Positions 8,591 through 16,730 of a stretch of 64,000 nucleotides of DNA are shown here, piece by piece. The notes under the pieces are model-generated. The model was not told where the DNA came from. It saw only the letters and a program-made list of their open reading frames with translations, and did no database searches. Source of the DNA: Symsagittifera roscoffensis (taxonomy: Eukaryota > Xenacoelomorpha > Acoela > Convolutidae); assembly GCF_963678635.1 (NCBI RefSeq), contig NC_087065.1, forward strand, positions 48,856,381-48,920,380, in the 5' to 3' direction. The position numbers and the translations under genes were made by a program. Numbering within the stretch: the stretch's first letter is position 1; the number at the start of each line of letters is the position of its first letter.

Positions 8591-10069
8591 TTGTTAAACC
8601 GTTTCGGATCAGGAGTGCAGGGGCACCAGGCGATGATGCGCTTCGAGAAACGGAGGCAACGAGAAGATGAAACGATAGACAAGTTTCTCGATGATTTGGA
8701 AATGCTGAGGAGACGCAGCCAACCGGACGAGTCAAACCGAAGGATGAACTTGGCCGTAGCCTCAAAATTCATCGATGGTGTGAAGAATGATGAACTTCGT
8801 ACGATGCTAGCAACGCATATCACACCACTATCAACCAATGCGCCAACACCGGAGGAGTTGAGGCTCAAATCAAAAGAGTATCTTTTGTTGAAACCTCCTT
8901 CGAGATCTGGATATTACAAGAACAATTATGGCAATTTTAACAACGGACCAGCAAACCAAGGGAACAATTGGTACAAACCGAGGGATGATATGGACAAGAG
9001 ACGCTCTTGTGCCAATTGCAGTTCAACAGACCATCATGTGTCAGCAAGCCCAGCTTATAAACAAGGCATGAAAGCTATAGGATTTAGCCTCGAGGACGAA
9101 GATGCGTCAGAATTGGACCATGAGGATTTCATGAGAGGAGTAATTGTGAAATTTGGCCCGAGGTGTTTCTTTTGCAACTTGGAAGGTCATTATAAATCAG
9201 ATTGTCCGCAATTTTGGGATGCAGTGGCTGACATCAAGCATCCAAGACATGAAGAAGCTTTGTCAGGAGTGAAAGCCAGCAAGGCTAGACTTTTGAGTGA
9301 AGCAGAGGCACGCAGAAAGGATAAACCTCAAGAGTTGGCGGCAAAGAAAATGCAAGCGGTAACAGAGGAGACACGTGAGCCGGAACCAGCAACTGCGGCT
9401 GATGACTTCAAGATCGATTATAAGGCAGCCGCAAGGGATACTCTAAATAGAGTACAACAGGAATTGGTGACGAAAGAGATCGAACAAAAGGTGAAACTTG
9501 AACTGGAAAATGAGAGGCTTCAGGAGCAACTGAATACCTTCGAAGCAACGGAGTTCGAAGAAACGAAAGCACCCAGCAGTTTGAACATGAAACTTAAAGT
9601 GATCTCCGGTAAGAGGTTCGGCATGGTGCCGCAAGGAAACAAGATACAGTCGATAATCTCAGTGGCTGGACACCAGGTAATAAGAAATCTGAGTGAACCA
9701 TCCGAGTTCACTTTGATGCATTTGGACATATATGCAGATTATCTGAGGCAGGTGGAGCCACGCACCGAGTCGAGAGCTGTGCGAGCACTACTAACGACGG
9801 GTGGCCCTCGCATGAAGAAACTTCATGGACGCTACCTGGAGGTCTTTGGGCCGTATCAAATAATGCTGAACGTGGATGGAATCAGTATCTACAGCAGGAC
9901 CTATATAACAACAGATGATGACCAAATGGGGCAGATCTATTTGGTTGAAGAGGAACTCAAGGTCCGCAGGATAGGCCATGACGCCATGATGGAACAAGAC
10001 GCGGTACACATTGGAAATGAAGCAGATGTGACAGCACATCTGCTCGACACCAACGGAACAAAAATCTGA
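8591..10069 (+). CDS. gag: gag capsid end, nucleocapsid and pro linker, element B
   Basis: The frame opens within the capsid-like core (FEKRRQRxDExIDKFLDDLE), which is widely seen in Gypsy gag proteins. Two zinc knuckles follow: CANC....H....S (about residues 137-150, last Cys changed to Ser) and an intact CX2CX4HX4C (CFFCNLEGHYKSDC, about 193-206). A long charged linker rich in Glu and Lys leads into the protease. The frame ends with TGA at 10067-10069, but the same frame continues straight into the DTG protease. Its N-terminal third is deleted, so no native start exists here. Confidence 0.75.
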   Translation: MLNRFGSGVQGHQAMMRFEKRRQREDETIDKFLDDLEMLRRRSQPDESNRRMNLAVASKFIDGVKNDELRTMLATHITPLSTNAPTPEELRLKSKEYLLLKPPSRSGYYKNNYGNFNNGPANQGNNWYKPRDDMDKRRSCANCSSTDHHVSASPAYKQGMKAIGFSLEDEDASELDHEDFMRGVIVKFGPRCFFCNLEGHYKSDCPQFWDAVADIKHPRHEEALSGVKASKARLLSEAEARRKDKPQELAAKKMQAVTEETREPEPATAADDFKIDYKAAARDTLNRVQQELVTKEIEQKVKLELENERLQEQLNTFEATEFEETKAPSSLNMKLKVISGKRFGMVPQGNKIQSIISVAGHQVIRNLSEPSEFTLMHLDIYADYLRQVEPRTESRAVRALLTTGGPRMKKLHGRYLEVFGPYQIMLNVDGISIYSRTYITTDDDQMGQIYLVEEELKVRRIGHDAMMEQDAVHIGNEADVTAHLLDTNGTKI

Positions 10070-10462
10070 GTCACAGGGCTTCTGGACACAGGAGCGGTAG
10101 TGAGTGTGATGCCGATAAAAACTTGGGAAAGAAAGGGCTTCACGCGGGAAGATCTGATTCCTACGAATCTCCGACTGGCCGCAGCCAATCGAGGAGCTAT
10201 CTACGTAGCCGGAAGAACACCACTAACGGTCCTCCACATGGGAGGACGAGATCTTTGGATGAGCTTCCTGGTAGTAGAGAATCTGGACGACGCCGACCAA
10301 TTCATCCTGGGCAGAGATTTTGTCAGGAATTTTGACGTGATGATTGACTTGAACAATGGTCTGATACAGATTAGAAACCCGGATCGAAAGTATGTTAAGA
10401 GACCAATTAATAGGATAATAACAGACAAAAAAAGGTACCAATTTTTTTGGATAGAAAAGTAA
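10070..10462 (+). CDS. pro: retroviral-type aspartic protease, element B
   Basis: In frame with gag after a single TGA, it reads GLLDTGAVVSVM (DTG catalytic triad), then ILGRDFVRNFDVMID, the ILGxDF motif near the C-terminal half of retropepsins. It would cleave the Gag-Pol polyprotein as a dimer. In element C the gag-protease junction is a -1 shift rather than an in-frame stop. The frame ends after a T7 run near 10440, where a frameshift separates it from RT. Confidence 0.8.
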   Translation, partial: VTGLLDTGAVVSVMPIKTWERKGFTREDLIPTNLRLAAANRGAIYVAGRTPLTVLHMGGRDLWMSFLVVENLDDADQFILGRDFVRNFDVMIDLNNGLIQIRNPDRKYVKRPINRIITDKKRYQFFWIEK

Positions 10463-12699
10463 AACTACAACCAGGACAAGCTGTGGTAGCAATTTTTAGA
10501 ATGAGAAATTTGAATTCGTTAAGTGATAGTAAACAGGTTTGCTTAGTACCGAATCCAAATAGTCAGAGTTCAGTGATTTTAGGCCGGAGCTTCTCGTAAC
10601 GAAACGGACTGTGTGTCAGTGTGTTGTTGAACACACTGGACACCACGGTTTCAATCCAGCGTGGAAAGAAGCTTGGCTACGCTTTGCCGATGAGGACCGA
10701 CTATGAGGAGACACAAAACTTGAAGAAATATAGTGTGAAAGACTGTCCTTATCATGCCAATAAAGATAAAATTTTAAAGAGGATTAATGAATTAAAATCT
10801 GTTCATAAATTGTTTTCAATGAAATCCGAAACGGACGACGGCTTATCAAGCTGCTCGAATTTTCCGGAACGCCCCTCGTCATATGAACTAGAATCTGACA
10901 AACCGGTTTTGCCAGAGATAGAACATTTAAAAGGGAAGATAGGTGAGGGAGATCTCGAAAAATTACGGGACCTCCTAAATCGGAACGCAGATATATTTTC
11001 AAAACATAAGGCGGATATCGGTTGCTGTAATTTCGTCGAACACGAAATCGAACTAGAAGAGGGCGCTGTTCCCCATAGGGAAGGCGCAAGGCGAATGACG
11101 CCACACAAATCGGAAGCGTGCCGAGCGGAAATAGAAATGTTGCTTGAATACGACATGATAGAACCCTCTAAATTGCCGTGGGCTTGTGGGGTAGTAATGG
11201 CGAAAAAGAAAGGGGGGCAGCTTAGATTTTGTTGCGACTTTCGTTACTTGAACGCGGTAACTATAAAAGATGCGTACCCGATACCGCGAATAGACGAGAG
11301 CCTATCTAAGCTTGGTAATGCCAAGTTCTTCACCACATTGGACTTAGGTTCTGCCTTCTGGCAGGTCCCTCTGCGAAAGAAGGACAGAGAGAAAACCGGA
11401 TTCGCGTGCGAATTGGGATTGTACCAGTGGAAGAGGATGCCCTTCGGCTTGTGCAATGCAACGGCCACTTTTCAAAGACTGATGGCTCAGGCTTTGACGA
11501 AAGTGACCAAGAAGTACGGGAATCTCGTGATGTGTTACGTGGATGACGTAGTCATAGCGACACCGACCCTGGAAGACCACATTGATAGGCTCGATGAGGT
11601 CTTTGGATGCATGAAAAGAGCAGGATTGAAGTGCAAACCATCGAAATGTGAAATCCTTAGGGATTCGATTAAGTACCTGGGAAGATTGGTGGATAGGCAT
11701 GGTGTGAGGCCGGACCCGGAAGCGGTGGAAGCAGTATTGACATGGAAGGCCCCCAGAACGGACACACAACTCCTGAGCTTCCTAGGGTTTGCCAATTACT
11801 ACCGAGAATTCATAAAAGGATATGCGGACAAGGTGTATCCGATGCAGAAGCTGATGCGCAACAAAGGGGAAAAGTTCGAATGGAACGATGAGGCACAGGT
11901 TGCTTTCGAGAACATAAAGCGGAAACTGTGCGAAGCGCCAGTGCTGGGCATGCCTACAGAAAAGGGCATGTACGTTCTCGACACAGACGCATCGGTGGTG
12001 GCCATCTCAGGAATCTTGCATCAAGAGCAAGAATGGAACGGAAGAACAGTTCTCCGTCCCATTGCATACGGCAGCAAGGTCTTGAGTGACACAGAGATGA
12101 AATATGGCGCTCCAAAGGCAGAAATGTTTGCAGTAGTCACCTTCGTGGAAAAGTACCGTGCATACTTGGGGAGCGCTCCCTTCAAGTTACGCGTGGACAA
12201 CAGAGCGTTATCCTGGTTGAAAACCTACTCGATGGATCAGAGTTATATTGGTAGATGGATAGTAAGATTGGATGGCTACCATATGATAATCGAACATAGG
12301 ATGCGTGATAAACACCAGAATGCTGACAGCCTCAGCAAGAAAACTGAGTTCTATGAAAGATTGGAGCAGAAGCAGGCCAATCAGGCGGAAATAAAGGAGG
12401 GATTCTCGTTAATGGACAGAGAAACTTATGAAGCGCTTCCCTTAACGAGATGGTTGGATAAGTCTGGACATCCAATTCCAGGGCACCCTGAGTTACCTGT
12501 AGAGAAAGCAGCCGAGATAAAGATCCTATCCAAGGAGGACCCGGTCCCCTTGGATCTATTGCTGCGCTCGAACCTGGTCCAGCAAGAACTCTCTAGCATG
12601 AATATAAACAGCCTCTCATTATTGGCAAACGGTGCAAGTCACACCACAAGTGATGCGGATGCTGGGTGGATTGTTAGAAAGAGAAGTGACCAGAGATGA
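10463..12699 (+). CDS. pol: reverse transcriptase and RNase H, element B
   Basis: The homologous frame begins at about 10463 (linker to RT), is interrupted by TAA at 10597-10599 and is open from 10621. RT motifs appear in order: LRFCCDFRYLN, TTLDLGSAFWQVPL (catalytic Asp), PFGLCNATATFQRLM, and YVDDVV (catalytic pair) near residue 304, then the thumb/connection FLGFANYYREFI. RNase H follows with DTDASVVAIS, KAEMFAV and the DNRALSWL-type Asp. The last 23 residues are off frame, with a frameshift near 12630. It copies the RNA genome into DNA and removes the RNA strand. Element C has deleted this whole region. Confidence 0.88.
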
Positions 12700-12814
12700 C
12701 CCCGAGTGGACAGCAGCAGTGGCATCGCTAACAGTCAGTGAGAAGGTGAAGATCATGCCGTCCAGACGACAGCACGAAGAAAACGAGAGGGATTGTAGGA
12801 CAATAGTTCAGTAA
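12632..12814 (+). CDS. pol: pol linker between RNase H and integrase, element B
   Basis: This restored frame after the RT frameshift aligns with element C (LLDREVDRHDxEW, LTVTER). It ends at TAA 12812-12814, but the same frame continues as LVSSISQEIL, matching LVSLMPKEVL in C. It is therefore one nonsense codon inside a single pol frame. Confidence 0.6.
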   Translation: MQVTPQVMRMLGGLLEREVTRDDPEWTAAVASLTVSEKVKIMPSRRQHEENERDCRTIVQ

Positions 12815-12907
12815 CTAGTATCCTCAATATCCCAAGAGATTTTAACCAGTATTTCTTATGGACAGAAAGAACAGGGGAGCAGCAAGCGAAAGAAAACCGT
12901 CACCTTT

Positions 12908-15328
12908 GTGGACCGGGATAAAGAGGGTGAAGAGGTAGAACAAAATCTGCTGCAGGACTATTTGTCCGGGGAGACGGATGATGAGAAGAACCAGCGATCA
13001 CAAGATCAACACCCGGGACAAGAAAATTTGTCCGGGGAGTCTGAGATAGACGAGAAAATTCCTGATGAGAAACAGGACCTAGAGAACAAGGTTTTGTCCG
13101 GGGAGTTCAGATGGATGCAAAGAAAGCACAGACATGATCTGGAGGAGCGTGCAGTCTCCAGCACAACCTCTTCGACGGATGATAATTCAGGAAGCTCAGG
13201 AATGGACACCTATTCAGACAGGAATTCGAGCTCGGGATCAGAACTGTCAGAACTAGCGATACACACGCTACTAGTGGAAACTCGGGCAAGGGACCTGGAC
13301 AGAGAGGTGTACCAGGATCCTGGCAGCGATCGCTACATTATACCAAGCGAAAGAAGCTTTGACAACGCAGCGGATGACTTGGAGACAATAGCGGTATCGA
13401 AACGCTCGATAAGCCTGTTGCCGCAGAAAGAGGTAGTCAGGACTGATCTTCTGCCGTTTGAACAAAAAACACAACCGTTGGCGAAGATTTGGTGCGTTAA
13501 GATGGAAGAAGACACACATCAGCCCAACGAGCTGAATAGTCAGATGAGGGTCATGAAGACATACTTGAAGGCGAGATACAGACTCTCGGACCTTCTAAGG
13601 GCGCAGAGAAATGATCGCATGACAAGCAACCTGAAAAGGTGGATCGAGAATGGTTCTCCGGATAAAGGGGACCTCGAGGAAGATAGTTATCGCATCCTGA
13701 GACAATACTTCATGCAGAAGGAAGGGAGGTTATATTTGAACAAGGACGGGATTGTGGCTTGCAAAAGAAGGGAAGAAGACAGAGTCCTATACAAGTATAA
13801 CGCGATAGTGTTACCGCAACTCTATCAGACAGAACTATTATTCAGGTCACATGATCAAATGGGCCATCAGGGGATCGACAAAGTATATCAGAGGATCCTG
13901 AAGCGCTTTGAGTGGCCTGGGATGAAAAAGGCATGCGAGAAATGGGTAACAGCATTTCTGTCATGCCAACAGGTCAAGGATCCAAGGAAGTTGCGATTTC
14001 CTTTACAATCGATCGAGTCGTCTGAATTCAACGAGGTGGTGCAAATAGATCACCAAAAGATATGCATGACAGACAATGGTTACAATCAGGTGCTGGTCAT
14101 GATAGATCATTTTACGAAGTATGCAGAGGCCGTGCCCTGCATAACAGCCTCGGCGGAAGAGACATGCGACCACCTGATCAATACGTGGACAGCAAGACAT
14201 GGTTGTCTGATGACATTTCAATCGGATAATGGAACAGCTTTCGTAGGAGAGCTTACGAAAGAGCTTATGAGACGCTCACAGGTCGCTCAGGCTCACTCCA
14301 CGACATACCGCCCTCAGACGAATGGCTTAGTGGAAAGACAGAATAGGACGTTAGTGTCGATGCTAAGAGTATATTGTTCCAGGTACATGACCGATTGGGA
14401 CAGATACCTTCCACAGGTGATGGGAGCATATAAAAGCACGCAACACTCCACCACTGGAGTCAGTCCACACATGATGCTAACTGGACACGAAAAGTCTTTA
14501 CCCTTAACCTTCTTCTACCCAGAATATGAGGGAAAGAAAACGTCCCCACAGGTCTACGTGAGGGATGTGATCAGACGCCAAAAGGAGTTGAACGATTTGT
14601 GTAGACGAAACACTCAGCAGGCACAGGCAAGGCAGAGGAAAAAATTCGACAAGAAAGCAGCTGGTGCAAAGGCATACTCGGTGGGAGACTACGTATGGGT
14701 ATTTCAGAACGTTATACCACCGAAAGGGACAAAGAAGCTCCTAAAAAAGTGGAGGGGACCCTTCATGATTACAGAGGTGCACCAGGAGGGACGCTTTTAT
14801 AGACTGAGTACTGGCCGAGCCGCCCACTACGAGAACATCAAGCCACACAATCCATCGACAGAAGACTGGTGTATACCTGCAGACATGGAAGAAGGGGATT
14901 ATCTAATGATGAATCCTGCTTGTGAGGTCAATGAAATAGGCACCAGGGAGAAGAACGATGGAAACGAAGTCGTAGAGGAAAGTACGGATACACCGTTGGA
15001 TCTGGATCGAAACGAGCAGATCGAAGCGGACGATGAAACCTTACCCTACGCAGAGGAAGATTGGCAGGATCCCGAGCAGATAGAGGTTCCCAAGAACTTG
15101 GAACCGGATCTTCCGTTCACCATACAGACTCGTCAGAAGGACGGGATGAGATCAAGAAAGAAATACAATCCTTACGGTGACGACTTTGTAGTGGATTGGA
15201 TAGATCTAAAGAAGATAGTGGAGGAAGTAGTGGGTCTAGAGGAAATAACTGTGTCACAAGACATTGACATAGTCGATGATCACGACGATGAGTGGGTTGA
15301 CGACTGGTCGAAACCCGAGGTAGAATGA
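12908..15328 (+). CDS. pol: integrase with acidic, LSGE-rich N-terminal linker, element B
   Basis: The 806-residue frame has an acidic linker (1-130) containing LSGE three times. A zinc-binding H-x4-H region follows (HDQMGHQG, about residue 315) with FX2C where element C has CX2C, so the HHCC site is damaged. The catalytic core has IDHQK (first Asp), FQSDNGTAF (second Asp) and TNGLVERQNRT (Glu), then a GPF/Y-like module (KKWRGPF). An acidic C-terminal tail of about 170 residues is conserved in C (KYNPYGxDFVVD). It would insert the cDNA into the host genome. The frame ends at TGA 15326-15328, where C reads on. Confidence 0.85.
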   Translation: MDRDKEGEEVEQNLLQDYLSGETDDEKNQRSQDQHPGQENLSGESEIDEKIPDEKQDLENKVLSGEFRWMQRKHRHDLEERAVSSTTSSTDDNSGSSGMDTYSDRNSSSGSELSELAIHTLLVETRARDLDREVYQDPGSDRYIIPSERSFDNAADDLETIAVSKRSISLLPQKEVVRTDLLPFEQKTQPLAKIWCVKMEEDTHQPNELNSQMRVMKTYLKARYRLSDLLRAQRNDRMTSNLKRWIENGSPDKGDLEEDSYRILRQYFMQKEGRLYLNKDGIVACKRREEDRVLYKYNAIVLPQLYQTELLFRSHDQMGHQGIDKVYQRILKRFEWPGMKKACEKWVTAFLSCQQVKDPRKLRFPLQSIESSEFNEVVQIDHQKICMTDNGYNQVLVMIDHFTKYAEAVPCITASAEETCDHLINTWTARHGCLMTFQSDNGTAFVGELTKELMRRSQVAQAHSTTYRPQTNGLVERQNRTLVSMLRVYCSRYMTDWDRYLPQVMGAYKSTQHSTTGVSPHMMLTGHEKSLPLTFFYPEYEGKKTSPQVYVRDVIRRQKELNDLCRRNTQQAQARQRKKFDKKAAGAKAYSVGDYVWVFQNVIPPKGTKKLLKKWRGPFMITEVHQEGRFYRLSTGRAAHYENIKPHNPSTEDWCIPADMEEGDYLMMNPACEVNEIGTREKNDGNEVVEESTDTPLDLDRNEQIEADDETLPYAEEDWQDPEQIEVPKNLEPDLPFTIQTRQKDGMRSRKKYNPYGDDFVVDWIDLKKIVEEVVGLEEITVSQDIDIVDDHDDEWVDDWSKPEVE
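12962..12973 (+). repeat. PPT-like 12-mer, copy 1 in B pol
   Basis: TTGTCCGGGGAG, identical to the core of the LTR-adjacent polypurine tract, encodes LSGE in the pol frame. Confidence 0.75.
13028..13039 (+). repeat. PPT-like 12-mer, copy 2 in B pol
   Basis: TTGTCCGGGGAG, 66 nt after copy 1, again in the LSGE reading with the same codons. Confidence 0.75.
13094..13105 (+). repeat. PPT-like 12-mer, copy 3 in B pol
   Basis: TTGTCCGGGGAG, 66 nt after copy 2, preceded by a T run as in the other copies. Confidence 0.75.
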
Positions 15329-15597
15329 CGAGCAACAGCAGTCATATGAACAAGACTTGACGAACCTGCGTGTCTTAGAGTGGCTGAATGAAACGACCTC
15401 GGATCCAGAGGAGACCAGCGTCACGATTCAAGACGTAGATCGTGAAAGCATGAAATACATCAAGACCGAACGAGATGATCCTTCCTGGGCTGCCCAGGAA
15501 GGACGACTACTCATTCCAGCGTCTAACCTTGACTTGATACCCGGTATGCGATCAACGGGGACGTCGATGGATATTTTTGTCCGGGGAGTGGGGGTAG
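15329..15597 (+). pseudogene. pol: C-terminal tail of pol, element B (frame disrupted)
   Basis: It aligns with the intact tail of C (LTNLRVxEWL, TILTIQDVD-like) but needs frame changes after the TGA at 15326. The ancestral pol frame would end LSGEWG-stop at 15577-15597, exactly as in C (39328-39348). In the -1 frame the sequence runs on without a stop into the macrodomain. Confidence 0.6.
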
Positions 15598-15611
15598 GAC
15601 TTACCCACACT
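15573..15611 (+). promoter_or_regulatory. candidate -1 frameshift signal with PPT-like 12-mer
   Basis: ATTTTTG (15573-15579) is followed by a 7-nt spacer TCCGGGG and a hairpin: AGTG-G-GGGTA (15587-15596), loop GGACT, TACCC-A-CACT (15602-15611). In the pol frame it reads TTT TTG TCC GGG GAG TGG GGG TAG; the -1 frame is the one leading into the macrodomain. Element C has the same sequence with one base changed in the hairpin. The slip heptamer is not a classical X-XXY-YYZ site, so this is a hypothesis. The TTGTCCGGGGAG in it (15577-15588) is also a PPT-like copy. Confidence 0.45.
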
Positions 15612-16171
15612 GAAAACTTGATAATAAAAAAATTAAGAATAGCAAGAGAAACAGGAGACTTAGAAGCAGAAACAGGCGAAGAACCTAAGAAACCTGACAT
15701 AGGCAGGGTAGTTGAGTCATATTTTAACTTACCAAATGAATATTCAAGTAACATAATACTAACAGACAGTGATTTCATACTCACAAATAGAAAATGTGCG
15801 ATAGCAATCACAGCAGACATGAGTTTTAGGACAGCGTTAGCGGCAGATTTTAAGAGAGAATACAAAAACGTGGAGTTCCTTTGGAAGCAAAGACCAGGGA
15901 TAGGGAGCAGATACCGGGAAAAAACTTATGCTTCTTGGTAACGAGGGCGACGGAGAAGCAGCACGTGGATCCAGAGAACCTAGTCTTGTCCTTGACGAGG
16001 CTGAGGGACTTCCTTGTCGAATTGGACGTGAAGGAGCTCTCCCTTCCAGTGTACGATCCAAACAGAGGAAGACTGCATCCCCGGGAATTGTACGCGCTTG
16101 TACACGTGATATTCTCTGATACGAATATACAAGTATACCTACATAAGAAATATTACTTAAGTATAGGCTGA
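15598..16171 (+). pseudogene. TARG1/OARD1-like macrodomain, element B (frameshifted)
   Basis: It covers the IIKKLR..ARETG linker, then a macrodomain-like core: CAIAITADMSFRTALAADF (the strand plus helix that binds ADP-ribose), LCFLVTR (central strand), a helix LTRLRDFLVE, ELSLPVYD (catalytic-loop strand), then HPRELYALVHVIF and a last strand. The order and spacing resemble single-domain macrodomains of the TARG1 type, which remove ADP-ribose. B lost about ten codons and shifted frame near 15905, where C is intact. It sits between integrase and ORF3. It is known to me by family resemblance only, not by a database search. Confidence 0.6.
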
Positions 16172-16566
16172 GTGATGTGCGAGATAGTTTTAGGCCAAAG
16201 ACTAAGTTGTATATAATATGTGATGTGTGTGTTATGTTATGTTATGTGTTAGGTTATCAAGATCATGGGTAAGTAGGGGTTAGTGACCATGAACAACTAA
16301 ATGACAATCTTGGGAATAGATCCAAAGTTTGGACTGTCCAATCTTAGGTCGAATTCCAAAATTTTAGAAACCAATTGATTTTAATAAATTTTAGGATAAA
16401 TATCTTTTTATCTGAACTGTTTTTAAGCAAATTTTAACGATATATGTTAAGGTGAAACAGACAAGTGTGATATTTGTGACTTCTTTTCTAGATCCTGATT
16501 GATCATTTAATTGCTCACTTGAGTCAAAATCGTAGAATCAAACCGAATCAAACTTGAAAGAACAGA
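16172..16566 (+). other. intergenic region between macrodomain and ORF3, element B
   Basis: AT-rich with short TGTTA repeats at 16225-16260 and no ORF. Near 16269 there is a GGGTAAGT that could act as a splice donor. A conserved acceptor-like sequence lies at 16481-16491. Confidence 0.55.
16481..16500 (+). promoter_or_regulatory. candidate splice acceptor before ORF3, element B
   Basis: TTCTTTTCTAG|ATCCTGATT lies 76 nt before the ORF3 ATG. Element C has GTTTTTTAG|ATCTTGATT 90 nt before its ORF3 ATG, with the TGATTGATCA that follows conserved. D has ATTTTCAG|ATTGAT upstream of its ORF3. This suggests ORF3 is made from a spliced subgenomic mRNA. Confidence 0.5.
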
Positions 16567-16730
16567 ATGGACAATTTCAACTTGGATGAATTGATGGACC
16601 TGGCAGAGGCATATGTAGGACCGATGATAGATGCGATCTATCGTCGGCTGATCGATCGAGACTTCGCTCTGGAGGACCCGGAGGTAGTCATGTTGCTGAC
16701 CGCCCTGATCAACATCTTGGGGACACGACA
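16567..16730 (+). CDS. ORF3 N-terminus, element B
   Basis: Start ATG 16567 is chosen by match to the N-terminus of C (MGDTNELMEFL..) and D. It is a helical stretch with IYRRLIDRDF, conserved as IYQRLIDCDF in C and LYRRLRDLDY in D. A frameshift at about 16720 passes the reading to the frame of the next entry (DRPTEV.LM). The role is unknown. Confidence 0.65.

Noticed and set aside
12962-13105. LSGE repeats as purely peptide-level repeats, such as protease cleavage sites
   Set aside because: Not excluded, but the lack of any synonymous change and identity to the noncoding polypurine tract make a nucleic-acid role more likely.
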